Source: Cohnella silvisoli (GTDB lineage: Bacteria > Bacillota > Bacilli > Paenibacillales > Paenibacillaceae). From it: a DNA stretch of 64,000 bases. Where the stretch lies: contig NZ_JAIOAP010000006.1 of NCBI RefSeq assembly GCF_021190915.1, positions 248,001 to 312,000 on the forward strand, given 5' to 3'. Positions 49,361 through 58,382 of the stretch are shown piece by piece. Positions within the stretch are counted from its first letter, which is position 1; every line of letters starts with the position of its first letter. Made by a program: the position numbers and the translations under genes. The notes under the pieces are model-generated. The model was given only the letters and a program-made list of their open reading frames with translations, did not search any database and had not been told where the DNA came from.

Positions 49361-50770
49361 ATGTTACACGAAGAGGAACAACGGGAGTTGGAAGACGCGA
49401 TATCGGAGATTACGGAAATCGCCGAACGCTTCAGCCTCGACTTTTACCCTATGCGCTACGAAATTTGTCCGTCGGACATCATCTATACGTTCGGTGCCTA
49501 CGGGATGCCAACCCGCTTCAGCCACTGGAGCTTTGGAAAGACGTTTAACCGCATGAAGATGCAATATGATCTTGGCCTCAGTAAAATTTACGAGCTCGTC
49601 ATTAACTCCAACCCTTGTTACGCCTTTCTGCTCGACGGTAATTCCTTAGTCCAAAATAAACTGATCGTCGCTCACGTGCTCGCTCACTGCGATTTCTTCA
49701 AGAACAATGCCCGTTTCTCGATATCCAACCGCAATATGGTTGAAAGTATGTCGGCCGCAGCCGACAGGATCAGCCAATACGAGATTGAATACGGCACCAC
49801 TCAAGTCGAACGGTTTCTAGATGCGGTCATGGCTATTCAGGAGCATGTCGATCCTGGCATCTACAAGCCTTATGGCTTGGACAAAAAGAATTACATGGAT
49901 CTCCAGCTTAGAAGAGATAAATCCAAAGACCGCGCCAATAACCGAACCCACTCTCCTTACGAAGATTTATGGGATTTGGAAAACTTCGAGGAAAACAATC
50001 GCCCTGATCCCTATGCAGACGACGTACAAGAAGCTCGTAAATTCCCCTTATCTCCGGAGAAGGATATCGTTTGGTTTATCCAAGAGTTTTCGACGAGTAT
50101 GGAAGATTGGCAGCGCGACATCATGAGCATCCTGCGCGAGGAGATGCTCTATTTCTGGCCTCAGATCGAGACGAAGATCATGAACGAAGGCTGGGCTTCG
50201 TACTGGCACCAGAAGATCATGCGCGAACTGCCGCTGACGAGCGAAGAGACGATCGAATATGCCAAGCTTAACTCTGCGGTCGTTCAACCGTCGCGACACT
50301 CCTTGAACCCTTATTATCTCGGCCTCAAGATTTTCGAGGATATCGAGAAAAGATTCGGTCAAGAGAAAATCTTCGAGGTCCGCGAGCTCGACTCCGATCC
50401 CTCCTTCATGCGCAATTACTTAACCAAGGAGCTTACGGAAGAGCTGGACTTATATATTTTCGAAAAAAAGGGCCAAGAGTGGAAAATTACCGATAAAGGG
50501 TGGGAGAACATTCGGGATCAGCTTGTTTACTCGAGAGTGAACGGGGGATTTCCGTATTTGGAGGTTACTGACGGCGACTATCAGCGCAACGGCGAGCTAT
50601 ACGTCACCCACCGGTTCGAAGGGACTGAGCTGGATTTGAAGTACGTCGAGCGCACGCTACCCTACATGGTGCAGCTATGGGGAAAGGCCGTTCACTTAGA
50701 GACGATATCGGATGATAAAAAAGTACTGTTCAGCTGCGACGGGAAAAAAACATCGCGTAAAAACGTATAA
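49361..50770 (+). CDS. spoVR: Stage V sporulation protein R
   Basis: 469 residues, near full family length. [37 protein letters not shown] and [13 protein letters not shown] are highly conserved SpoVR segments, and the centre (about residues 255-285) contains the [18 protein letters not shown] region. SpoVR is needed for spore cortex formation in Bacillus, and is also found in non-spore formers with unclear function. Preceded by GGGGG 11 bases ahead of ATG. Followed by a strong hairpin. Supports a spore-forming host. Confidence 0.96.
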   Translation: MLHEEEQRELEDAISEITEIAERFSLDFYPMRYEICPSDIIYTFGAYGMPTRFSHWSFGKTFNRMKMQYDLGLSKIYELVINSNPCYAFLLDGNSLVQNKLIVAHVLAHCDFFKNNARFSISNRNMVESMSAAADRISQYEIEYGTTQVERFLDAVMAIQEHVDPGIYKPYGLDKKNYMDLQLRRDKSKDRANNRTHSPYEDLWDLENFEENNRPDPYADDVQEARKFPLSPEKDIVWFIQEFSTSMEDWQRDIMSILREEMLYFWPQIETKIMNEGWASYWHQKIMRELPLTSEETIEYAKLNSAVVQPSRHSLNPYYLGLKIFEDIEKRFGQEKIFEVRELDSDPSFMRNYLTKELTEELDLYIFEKKGQEWKITDKGWENIRDQLVYSRVNGGFPYLEVTDGDYQRNGELYVTHRFEGTELDLKYVERTLPYMVQLWGKAVHLETISDDKKVLFSCDGKKTSRKNV

Positions 50771-50791
50771 TCTATGACGCTCGAAGAAAAC

Positions 50792-50826
50792 AAAGGGCAG
50801 TCCGCTTAATCGGCGGATTGCCCTTT
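50792..50826 (+). terminator. Terminator after spoVR
   Basis: AAAGGGCAGTCCGC / GGCGGATTGCCCTTT stem with TTAATC-type loop; T-rich sequence follows only loosely. Confidence 0.75.
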
Positions 50827-50897
50827 GTCGTTAGGCGTTATGTGTAAGAGTGGCGAGTTTTGTTTAACCTATTCTATAACGAAGGGAGCGAACGACA

Positions 50898-51797
50898 ATG
50901 ACTCAATCTCAAGGTTCCGATCAAGCCACTACAGCCACGCCGCAACGCCCAACGTCCTTCCCGCCGCAGCATCAGAACCGCCAGCCGGGCTTGGAGAAAG
51001 ACATGAACCCTCTTCCCGAAGCGAAATCGCCAATATACTTCCCCGCCGGGAAACTAAACGGTAAAGTCGCGATAGTTAGCGGCGGAGACAGCGGGATCGG
51101 GCGCGCGGTATCGATCCTCTATGCCAAAGAGGGCGCGAATGTGGCCGTCATTTACTTGAACGAGCAAGTCGATGCTGAGGAAACCAAAAAACAAATAGAA
51201 GCCGAAGGCAGGCAATGCCTTCTCATTAGCGGAGACATCGGCGACCCGGAGTTTTGCAAGCAAGCCGTTGAGAAAACAGTGGCCGCGTTGGGCCGTCTTG
51301 ATATTGTCGTCAACAACGCTGCGGAGCAGCATCCCCAGGACAAGCTGGAGCAGATTACTCCGCAACAGCTGGAAAGAACTTTCCGAACGAACGTGTTCGG
51401 CATGTTCTATCTCTCGCAAGCCGCTATGCCTCATTTAACCGCAGGTTCTACCATCATTAATACGACATCCATCACCGCCTACCGCGGCAGCCCAACGTTA
51501 CTCGATTACTCTTCGACCAAAGGGGCGCAGGTTGCTTTTACCCGTTCGTTAGCCTTGAATGTTATCGGGCAAGGCATTCGGGTGAACGCAGTTGCGCCGG
51601 GCCCGATCTGGACCCCGCTTATTCCTTCGACTTTCGACGCCCAGAAGGTTACCAAATTCGGAGCCGATTCTCCGATGAAACGCGCCGGTCAGCCCGATGA
51701 ATTAGCGCCTGCTTACGTATTTTTGGCCAGCGAAGATTCCTCTTATATGGCTGGACAAGTACTGCATGTGAATGGCGGAGAAATCGTGAACGGCTAA
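50898..51797 (+). CDS. SDR-family oxidoreductase (general-stress type)
   Basis: 299 residues: a 50-residue polar N-terminal extension (PQRPTSFPPQHQNRQPG), then a classical SDR fold with SGGDSGIGRAVSI (NAD(P) loop), NNAA, Ser of INTTSIT, YSSTKGA (catalytic Tyr-x3-Lys) and VAPGPIWTPLIP. It matches the YhdF/GSP39-like glucose or aldehyde dehydrogenase group found in stress regulons of Bacilli. Substrate not defined by sequence. ATG 50898 has GAAGGGAG 8-9 bases ahead. No clear sigma-B promoter was found. Confidence 0.9.
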   Translation: MTQSQGSDQATTATPQRPTSFPPQHQNRQPGLEKDMNPLPEAKSPIYFPAGKLNGKVAIVSGGDSGIGRAVSILYAKEGANVAVIYLNEQVDAEETKKQIEAEGRQCLLISGDIGDPEFCKQAVEKTVAALGRLDIVVNNAAEQHPQDKLEQITPQQLERTFRTNVFGMFYLSQAAMPHLTAGSTIINTTSITAYRGSPTLLDYSSTKGAQVAFTRSLALNVIGQGIRVNAVAPGPIWTPLIPSTFDAQKVTKFGADSPMKRAGQPDELAPAYVFLASEDSSYMAGQVLHVNGGEIVNG

Positions 51798-51807
51798 ACT
51801 AGGGTAA

Positions 51808-51852
51808 GAGGGCTGTCCCGTAAGGTCTGAGAAGACCTGAGAGTTAGCCCTC
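51808..51852 (+). terminator. Hairpin after the SDR gene
   Basis: Outer GAGGGCT / AGCCCTC (51808-51814, 51846-51852), inner AGGTCT / AGACCT. No strong T tract, so termination may be weak. Confidence 0.5.
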
Positions 51853-51944
51853 AATTATGATAAAAAAATGACAGAGAATAAATAACAGTAAAACTCCCGT
51901 TAATTAGATTGAATTCAAGCAGATTCATCGATTTTAATGTAAAA

Positions 51945-52004
51945 GTCCATTTATTTCCCCCATTAATCTACCTTTACCTAATACTTTCTTAAAAATAAAT
52001 GGAC
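51945..52004. repeat. 12-bp inverted repeat flanking 36 bases
   Basis: GTCCATTTATTT (51945-51956) and AAATAAATGGAC (51993-52004) are exact inverted copies in an AT-rich gap between the SDR and MATE genes. No gene or further structure is visible in 51853-52082. Confidence 0.5.
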
Positions 52005-52082
52005 AATTACGGTTACTCCCCTAAACATGGCGTGGCTCCCATTGCTATAGCTGTAAAAATCCCGCTAATGATTATAAGTCAG

Positions 52083-53429
52083 TTAACCGTTCGCTTCCTT
52101 AAGCCTGACCGAATTGAAGTCCGTCCGGTAATAACGAATCATTACGGCCGAGCCCAGTGCGATGAGAAACGTGTATAGGGCAAGCCATGCGCCGATACTC
52201 CCCCAATCAAAAACCATAACGAACAAATAAGTAAGCGGCACGAACATGAACAAGCTAAGCACGAAGGAGGAACGCATCAGGAATGTCGTATCTCCGATGC
52301 CTCTGAGCCCTCCGGCATAGAAGTTATAGAAGCCGTCGAATATTTGCAAATAAGCCGATATCGTGATGAGGTAAGCAGCAAGCTCGTACACGCCAGGATC
52401 GTTACTGTATATTCCCGCGATTTGTTTGGCCCATATGACTTCGACCGTTCCCAGCACAACGAGGAAAATCGTCCCCAATATCGCAGCGTTTGTGCCTGCC
52501 GCCTTCGCAAGATGCGGCTTCCCTTGTCCAATCTCCTGACCGACCAATATGGTCGCGGTTGAACCGAAAGCAAACGCAGGCATGAAGCCGAAGGACATAA
52601 TACTAAGCGCAACTTCATTCGCCGCCGCGGCCAAATCTCCAAGAGTCAGCACGAATATCGTAAAAATGTACATGGAGACGCTCATCGAGAATTCCTGCAA
52701 GCCCAATTTTCCGCTCTCTAGGGAAATAAGCCGAAGCTCCCGCCAGTCCGGTTTCTGGATTTCCCTTGTTCTGAACCGTCGGTGCATGGGTCCCCAGAAC
52801 ATGATCAGACAGATAACAAGCTGTACCGCCTCACCTATTAAAAGCGCATACCCAGCCCCAATGATGCCCATATCCGGCATGCCCCAATGTCCATAGGTCA
52901 AACCATAAGTCAACCCGACCATAAGCACGTTCGATAGGATGGAGACGACCATAGATGTCCTTGTGTCGCCGACGCCGCGGAAGAAACCGTGAAACACAAA
53001 GCTGACGATGCCGAATGACATGGCGTAGAACCGCAATTCCAAATAGTCGCCTCCGGTCGCCACCAAGTCAGCGGAACCGCCCGTTAGCTTTAAGACGGCC
53101 CCGCTCGCCAACCAACCTGCAAGCGCGATGATAACAGCGACTCCCGCACTTACGAAAAGGGCGAGATAAGTTCTCTGCATGCCCTTGCGCATTTCGTTGG
53201 CTCCGAAATTTTGCGCGACTAAATAGTTAACCGAATGGCCAATCCCTGAAAATATCGCAAAAACGTTGTACATAATAATATTGGAAACCCCAACAACGGC
53301 GATGACCACGAAGCCGAGATCGCCCACTACAATCAGATTGATCGTACCCGTTAAGGTTTGCGTCGCAAAGGCGAATAAAGAAGGAAGCGCCAGCATTAGG
53401 ATTAAATACCAGCTTTTAAGAAGTTTCAT
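52083..53429 (-). CDS. MATE-family efflux transporter
   Basis: 448 residues with about 12 membrane helices in two related halves. GHSVNYLVAQNFGANEMRKGMQR and GSTATILVGQEIGQGKPHLAKAAG are the paired family motifs, one in each half. It expels cationic drugs or metabolites using a sodium or proton gradient. Stands alone; a weak GAGG lies ahead of the ATG. No regulator adjoins it. Confidence 0.93.
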   Translation of the reverse strand: MKLLKSWYLILMLALPSLFAFATQTLTGTINLIVVGDLGFVVIAVVGVSNIIMYNVFAIFSGIGHSVNYLVAQNFGANEMRKGMQRTYLALFVSAGVAVIIALAGWLASGAVLKLTGGSADLVATGGDYLELRFYAMSFGIVSFVFHGFFRGVGDTRTSMVVSILSNVLMVGLTYGLTYGHWGMPDMGIIGAGYALLIGEAVQLVICLIMFWGPMHRRFRTREIQKPDWRELRLISLESGKLGLQEFSMSVSMYIFTIFVLTLGDLAAAANEVALSIMSFGFMPAFAFGSTATILVGQEIGQGKPHLAKAAGTNAAILGTIFLVVLGTVEVIWAKQIAGIYSNDPGVYELAAYLITISAYLQIFDGFYNFYAGGLRGIGDTTFLMRSSFVLSLFMFVPLTYLFVMVFDWGSIGAWLALYTFLIALGSAVMIRYYRTDFNSVRLKEANG

Positions 53430-53532
53430 GATGTAATTCCGTCCTCGCTAACTTAAGATGTACCCATTCTGCCCGAGTTGCAACCTTAAGTCAATGCAGG
53501 ATAACGTGTTTGTTATATTCCATTTTGCTGCT

Positions 53533-54327
53533 TTAGATCATTTCATCTCTAAGTTTAATCGCATATATGCGCAGTCTTCGGTAATCCGCCGTCCATTCTC
53601 CTTGCTTAAATTGCATTTCTTTCAGCCGCTCCACGGCTTCCTCGATCCATATGGCAGATTCCTCTTCGCTCGCACGCGGAAACATAGCCGTCCCGAACAT
53701 ATTGAGCCAAACCTTCATTCCGTTCTCCCCATTATCCAACCGGGTTGGGCGGTCAAATAAGATCGCGCTTCGAACTTCTAATCCAGCCTTCTCGAGCAAT
53801 GTGGAATATTCCCCGACCGTTGGAAAATACCATGGCATCACGAATGCATCTTCACGATTGCGTGCTTGAAGTGTTTCCCTAACTGCCGTAACGATTGCCT
53901 CTACATTACGATGCCCGCCGAATTCGACTACCAATCGTCCTTCGGGTCGAAGACCTTTCGTCATGCTTCTAATCGCTGCCTCGGCATCCTTCATCCAATG
54001 CAAAGCGGCGTTACTGAACACTGCATCGTACGTTTGCTCAGCATTCCAACTCATACCATCCGCACACTGAAAAGTCAGATGCGAATATTTGTTCTGTGCT
54101 CTTTCGACCATTTCCGGGGAAATATCAACTCCGATTACTTCCGATCCCAAAGATGCGATTTGCGCAGCCAAGTCGCCCGTGCCGCAACCGAAATCAACAA
54201 TTCTCTCCCCGTTTTGCGGATTCAGCCACTTCACTAAATCCTCGCCGTATTGGGATACAAAACTCATCGAATCGTCATATAAGTTTGCTTCCCAATACAC
54301 TTTTTGCTTCCTCTTGACATCAACCAT
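53533..54327 (-). CDS. Class I SAM-dependent methyltransferase
   Basis: About 264 residues. IVDFGCGTGDLAAQI (motif I, SAM binding), VIGVDISPEMVERAQ, and DAVFSNAALHWMKDAEAA identify the trans-aconitate/UbiE-like group (Methyltransf_11/25). Acceptor unknown. ATG 54327 lies nine bases after GGGGAG; ATG 54336 abuts that site and is less likely. Single gene between MATE and PhyH genes. Confidence 0.9.
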   Translation of the reverse strand: MVDVKRKQKVYWEANLYDDSMSFVSQYGEDLVKWLNPQNGERIVDFGCGTGDLAAQIASLGSEVIGVDISPEMVERAQNKYSHLTFQCADGMSWNAEQTYDAVFSNAALHWMKDAEAAIRSMTKGLRPEGRLVVEFGGHRNVEAIVTAVRETLQARNREDAFVMPWYFPTVGEYSTLLEKAGLEVRSAILFDRPTRLDNGENGMKVWLNMFGTAMFPRASEEESAIWIEEAVERLKEMQFKQGEWTADYRRLRIYAIKLRDEMI

Positions 54328-54435
54328 TTCAATCATCTCCCCGGTATTTCTTAATAGATCTGTTATATCACAGGGAGTTTTATAATTAAAATATATAAAA
54401 TCTATATAATAAATAGTTATTACCTATTTCACTCT

Positions 54436-55269
54436 TTAATTTCGCTTGAACAACGTTGGAAAATAATGACCTTCAAAAGGCTGACCATCATATGGACGAG
54501 GACCAAGCAACCGAACATTATCATGACGCTGCACACGAGCTTTATAAGTCGTACTGCCAGGCATAAGATGCGCCACAATGGACAATCGTGGTTGATCCGA
54601 GAGGTTCGTGCCTGAACCATGGAACGTCAATGCGTGATGGAAGCTAGCTTGCCCTGCCTTCAGGATGCACGGTTCTTCCACCCATTCACGCCCGCCGGCA
54701 TACTTTCGTTTCAACTCCTCCATATTCTGATTAAAGAAGGAATCGCTGTCCGGGATCAAGCCCCACTTATGCGAGCCCAGAATAGTCATCATGCCTCCGT
54801 TGTTCAAGTCGGTATCCTGCAACGCGATCCAAGCCGTCATCATGTTTGTCGTACTCGCGCACTGCCAATACCCATAATCCTGATGCCAGCCGACGTTGCC
54901 TGCACTTGACGCTTTTCCGCTAGTACCCGGCTTGTAAATTACTTGATCGTGCCACAATCTGATCTCGTCAACACCGAGCAGATCGGCGGTTAATTCACCC
55001 AACAACGGATCGGTGACGACACTTTGGACCTCGTCGTTAATCCACCATCCATTATCGAACTTGCGCAGCGCTTCCGGATTGGAGTTCGGTTGATACGGGT
55101 ACATTGGATAGCCGTCACCGTCATAATCGCCACCCCATATTCGATCATGCGCATTGCGCAAACGCGCGATTTGGTCATCGTCGAGCAATTTCGGGCTAAT
55201 CCAATATCCGTCTCGTTCGAACGTTTCTTTATCCTGCTGTGTAATTTTGTAATTTTTTTGAGCTTCCAT
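54436..55269 (-). CDS. Phytanoyl-CoA dioxygenase family protein (Fe(II)/2-oxoglutarate)
   Basis: 277 residues. GWHQDYGYWQ supplies the HxD iron ligands; a late His (in SFHHALTFHGSG) completes the triad, and an Arg of QPRLSIVAH suits 2-oxoglutarate binding. Family members hydroxylate small molecules; one bacterial branch, PhnY, hydroxylates 2-aminoethylphosphonate, which would feed the PbfA-like enzyme encoded at 41607. Membership of that branch is not shown. GGAGG 9 bases ahead of the ATG. It is divergent from an AraC regulator that probably controls it. Confidence 0.9.
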   Translation of the reverse strand: MEAQKNYKITQQDKETFERDGYWISPKLLDDDQIARLRNAHDRIWGGDYDGDGYPMYPYQPNSNPEALRKFDNGWWINDEVQSVVTDPLLGELTADLLGVDEIRLWHDQVIYKPGTSGKASSAGNVGWHQDYGYWQCASTTNMMTAWIALQDTDLNNGGMMTILGSHKWGLIPDSDSFFNQNMEELKRKYAGGREWVEEPCILKAGQASFHHALTFHGSGTNLSDQPRLSIVAHLMPGSTTYKARVQRHDNVRLLGPRPYDGQPFEGHYFPTLFKRN

Positions 55270-55365
55270 CGGTTTGTTCCTCCTCTTTAATTGTCGTTCT
55301 ACTTCACATCATAAGTAAAAGAAATCCTTTTGACGTTCGCTCTCCTATTGAGTAGGATTAGAAAC

Positions 55366-56271
55366 ATGAAGCACAAAAATCAACAATTGGCAGGGATTAA
55401 AATGACGGACGCGACAACACGTTGGACTTATGATGATAAAATCGAGGCGGTGCCTGAATTTGTCATGTTAGGATATGACGACCTTCGGAAAGCTTACCCG
55501 CTAAACGACCATACCCATCCAGACTGTTACGAGTTCGTTTTTATAGAGCGGGGCAAAGCCACGTGGGAATTAGGGGGTGAGCTTCATGAAACCAAGGCCG
55601 GCGATGTTTTCCATTCGCGTCCCGGCGAAATTCACAGCGGAGGTTTCCAAGTCATCGAGCCTTGCAAATTTTGGTGGATGATTATCAAGGCGCCTCTGGC
55701 AGACGGATGGTTTCGTTTCACTTCGGAAGAAAGCTTCCGTTTCGGGAATGCTCTTGCCACGCTGTCACGCATCGTACATACCGGTCTGCTTCCGGTCGAA
55801 CCCTTCCGACAGCTGCGGCGTGAAATCGCATCCGAACAAGAATTTCGCAGTGTAGCCATCCGACAAACGATTGTCCAACTCCTGCTGATCTTCCTCAAGC
55901 CGTTTCCCGATGCACATACAGTGTCCGATGATCTCCTTCGCCAGTTGGACAAGATGATCGGAACAATGCGGAACGAACTGCATTGGAGGCCGACCGTTCA
56001 GGAACTCGCTGCTTCCGTTAATGTCAGTGCTTCGCATTTCCACCGCATGTTTCAATCCTATACGGGACTATCACCCATGTCCTTTATGGAGCGTTTACGG
56101 CAAAAGGAAGCTTACCGGTTGTTAACGGAAAGCCTACGGCCGATTACAGACATCGCCCATTCGCTCGGCTACCCGTCTAGCCAACATTTCGCCACTGTGT
56201 TCAAGCGATTTGCCGGCGCTACCCCGTCCCAGTGGAGAGCACGTCACCGCGCCGAGCACCGTAACATTTGA
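55366..56271 (+). CDS. AraC-family transcriptional regulator
   Basis: About 301 residues: an N-terminal cupin sensor (DHTHPDCYEFVFIERGKATWEL, GDVFHSRPGEIHSGGF) and a C-terminal double helix-turn-helix (VQELAASVNVSASHFHRMF; ITDIAHSLGYPSSQHFATVFKR). The frame is open to 55330 (TTG), but ATG 55366 follows an AGGA site and is preferred. It is divergent from the PhyH-type oxygenase gene with about 96 bases between, the usual layout for an activator of that gene. Confidence 0.93.
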   Translation: MKHKNQQLAGIKMTDATTRWTYDDKIEAVPEFVMLGYDDLRKAYPLNDHTHPDCYEFVFIERGKATWELGGELHETKAGDVFHSRPGEIHSGGFQVIEPCKFWWMIIKAPLADGWFRFTSEESFRFGNALATLSRIVHTGLLPVEPFRQLRREIASEQEFRSVAIRQTIVQLLLIFLKPFPDAHTVSDDLLRQLDKMIGTMRNELHWRPTVQELAASVNVSASHFHRMFQSYTGLSPMSFMERLRQKEAYRLLTESLRPITDIAHSLGYPSSQHFATVFKRFAGATPSQWRARHRAEHRNI

Positions 56272-56273
56272 GC

Positions 56274-56302
56274 AATAAAAAAAACCAAACCTCGGCGGCT
56301 TG
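56274..56302 (-). terminator. Terminator of the agr-like operon
   Basis: Minus strand CCAAGCC / GGTTTGG (56296-56302, 56284-56290), then eight Ts. It follows the LytTR gene. Confidence 0.75.
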
Positions 56303-56328
56303 GCGATTGATACCTTATGGCAATTCGT

Positions 56329-56718
56329 TCACTTCTTCCAGAACAACGACGGTCTGGGAAACGCCTTGTAGTTAGCATTATCCTCTTTAACCAAGTGCTC
56401 TACTTTACTCACATTCGCTTCCGATACGGTAGCAAACTTGCTGTCTTTACTCCACGGGTGCTCAAAGTAAACTTTTCGAGCCTTAGGATCAAAAGCCTTA
56501 ACATGGTTCATGTTGACCAAGTTCGTTCGATCCAAGCGCTCGAATCCAAGATCCTTAAACAAGATGAGCAGCTCGTCCAACGTTGTGGGATAGAAATACA
56601 TGCTGTCCTTTGTATAGAACTCCGGACCATCCGACGTTGGTTTAATCGCTATCAAATCCTCAATGTTCACAGTACACGGATTTCCGTCACGATCCAGCAA
56701 TCGAATTTGTTCTGCCAT
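56329..56718 (-). CDS. Stand-alone LytTR DNA-binding protein
   Basis: 129 residues consisting of a LytTR domain only: DRDGNPCTVNIEDLIAIKP, a DLGFERLDRTNLVNMNHVKAFD core as in AgrA/ComE output domains, and a C-terminal helix. There is no receiver domain, so it cannot be phosphorylated like AgrA. It is the last gene of the agr-like operon, 33 bases after agrD. It may be a DNA-binding regulator of the locus controlled in another way, for example by binding a partner (inference). GAGGGG lies 8 bases before ATG. Confidence 0.85.
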   Translation of the reverse strand: MAEQIRLLDRDGNPCTVNIEDLIAIKPTSDGPEFYTKDSMYFYPTTLDELLILFKDLGFERLDRTNLVNMNHVKAFDPKARKVYFEHPWSKDSKFATVSEANVSKVEHLVKEDNANYKAFPRPSLFWKK

Positions 56719-56751
56719 GATTTCATCCCCTCTTAAGTTATTACTTACCGT

Positions 56752-56874
56752 TTACTTTTTCAATTCAGCCGGAATTTCTGGGCGATGGAACCAAAGCATA
56801 CTTGCAGTACTTACAAAAACGACAGCAAAAAGTGCTAATGCCTTGCCAATTATCAATGCCGCTCTTTTTTTCAT
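56752..56874 (-). CDS. agrD: AgrD-like cyclic lactone autoinducer peptide precursor
   Basis: A 40-residue frame too short for routine ORF calls. It starts ATG 56874 (GGAGG 12 bases ahead), overlapping the agrB stop by ATGA. Layout matches AgrD: a basic amphipathic N-terminal helix (MKKRAALIIGKALALFAVVF), a core with Ser25-Met-Leu-Trp-Phe29, and an acidic-proline tail (RPEIPAELKK). No Cys is present, so the ring would be a Ser25-Phe29 five-residue lactone rather than a thiolactone. AgrB would cut after Phe29 and cyclise. Ring borders are predicted by analogy. Confidence 0.85.
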   Translation of the reverse strand: MKKRAALIIGKALALFAVVFVSTASMLWFHRPEIPAELKK

Positions 56875-57416
56875 CTTAACTCCCACCTCCTCCTTATCCA
56901 TAGTTTGCTATATGGGATAACAAGAAGCGCCTGAAGAAATATTGCATAACATACCGCTGTATTCTGCATAAACAAATTTATCGTTACGATTAATACCGAA
57001 ATCAACTTCAATAATGGAAAATACCTTTTAGAAATTCTTGCATGGTTTTCAATATTGGAGGGAGCAAATGCGATTAAAATTATTATAGTAAAAATTGTAA
57101 GCGCATGCAACCAATCCAAGGAAAGGGGGATGAGAAACGATGAAATCATCATGCTTGAAGAAAAAATGGTACATATCCAAACTGACTTAAAATGGAATCC
57201 CCCCGAAAAGAAATGCAAAAAAACAAAAAATAGGGAGGCCAATAAACTATCGCCAATATGCCCGGTTATCGCTCCAATTACGATGATAATGAAAAAAACT
57301 GTTAAACTATTTAAAAGTCCTGTCAGCGCGAAATGTAAGACAGCAACACTTGCTGTCTGTTTGGGATTTTGATTATTGATCCAAGTAGCAGCATTCAACG
57401 CCCACTTGTCAAACAT
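56871..57416 (-). CDS. agrB: AgrB-like membrane peptidase
   Basis: About 181 residues with five to six membrane segments. SGGFHFKSVWIC gives His75 and Cys82, the exact H-x6-C spacing and nearly the same positions as the catalytic pair of staphylococcal AgrB (His77, Cys84). It removes the AgrD C-terminal tail and joins the ring. ATG 57416, 11 bases after AGGAG, is preferred to upstream ATGs. It overlaps the preceding membrane-protein gene by 8 bases and agrD by 4. Confidence 0.9.
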   Translation of the reverse strand: MFDKWALNAATWINNQNPKQTASVAVLHFALTGLLNSLTVFFIIIVIGAITGHIGDSLLASLFFVFLHFFSGGFHFKSVWICTIFSSSMMISSFLIPLSLDWLHALTIFTIIILIAFAPSNIENHARISKRYFPLLKLISVLIVTINLFMQNTAVCYAIFLQALLVIPYSKLWIRRRWELR

Positions 57417-58068
57417 GATTATCATCTCTCCTAAGGGCAAGATAAAGTAAGGTCATTAAAGTGAGCAAAAATATTATCGCTATAACCAGATAAGGAGGAT
57501 GCTCGGAGTTGTAGTACAAAACGTTTACAAAAATGAATAATATCAGTGCAATAACTAGCCCAATGAAGAAATACCGATTTGATTTATTCAACAGCAATAC
57601 TTTCCTCTTGCTGCTCTTATGATCAATAAAACTAAATCCCCCATGTTTCAAATAGATAATTAATGCAAATAGAAACATGTAAAAAGATGAGGATACTTGC
57701 ATAATAAATGCGGAGTCAGTATAGACTTTTATTTCTTCAACAACACCGAAATGAGTATAAATCATTACAAGCGTAGTCTGTACAAGCCCAAAAATGAAGT
57801 AAATAGTAAAAACCATGATGATCGAATTAAATATGTTAACCCGCAAAATGATATATACTAGAAAAACAAAAACCAATAATTGGATAATCGGAGAGATTGC
57901 GTCCAAATTCTGTTGTATAAGCGTATTTGAGATCAGCGAAAGCAAGATGGAAGAGATAAGGAATTTGAAAAAATGTTCCTTTACATCAAATCTGAACATA
58001 ACAAGCATTAGCGTTAACGAGGACAAGTATTCCAAAGTAGAGCAAATAATGAATAGGAAAAAAGTCAT
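57409..58068 (-). CDS. Unknown multi-pass membrane protein in the agr-like operon
   Basis: About 219 residues, mostly hydrophobic: some six to seven predicted helices with short loops (FRFDVKEHFFKF, FIDHKSSKRK, LALRRDDNHV). No enzymatic motif is visible. Length and topology resemble the sensor half of AgrC-type kinases without the kinase part, but this is only a shape argument. First gene of the operon, ATG 58068 with GAGGAG about 11 bases ahead; the frame is open to 58143. It overlaps agrB. Possible roles: peptide export helper, immunity or decoy receptor (all inference). Confidence 0.7.
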   Translation of the reverse strand: MTFFLFIICSTLEYLSSLTLMLVMFRFDVKEHFFKFLISSILLSLISNTLIQQNLDAISPIIQLLVFVFLVYIILRVNIFNSIIMVFTIYFIFGLVQTTLVMIYTHFGVVEEIKVYTDSAFIMQVSSSFYMFLFALIIYLKHGGFSFIDHKSSKRKVLLLNKSNRYFFIGLVIALILFIFVNVLYYNSEHPPYLVIAIIFLLTLMTLLYLALRRDDNHV

Positions 58069-58247
58069 CGAGTAAAGATCTCCTCGTAAATATCTAGTAT
58101 GTACTATTAATATTCTATCATTTTTCCGGGAAAACGCATCCATAAATTTGTCTTTCTATTCATTGTATTTGATCATTAATACTCCAGAAGCCCTATATTT
58201 AATTGTATAAATAAGTATGTAATTGAGCATTTGACGGAGTGTAATCA

Positions 58248-58331
58248 ATGAGAATGGAAGATGTAATCCATATAATTAAGTCGGATTTTAAACATTGGAA
58301 TGCCATTTCGTTTCATTTGTACTATATTTAA
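58248..58331 (+). CDS. Possible 27-residue ORF between the divergent agr genes
   Basis: ATG 58248 has GGAG 8-9 bases ahead and reads MRMEDVIHIIKSDFKHWNAI and seven more residues to TAA. No family recognised. It could be a small peptide gene, the leftover start of a lost gene, or chance. The remainder of the gap 58069-58382 shows a 13-bp palindrome TTTTCCGGGAAAA (58122-58134) and AT-rich promoter-like DNA. Confidence 0.3.
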   Translation: MRMEDVIHIIKSDFKHWNAISFHLYYI

Positions 58332-58382
58332 TATTATAAAAGAATTAATGTAGATGAAATAACTGGGAGAGACAAATGAGAC

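Noticed and set aside
50840-50897. Sigma-B promoter upstream of the SDR gene
   Set aside because: GTTTAA is present, but no GGGTAT box follows at 12-15 bases.
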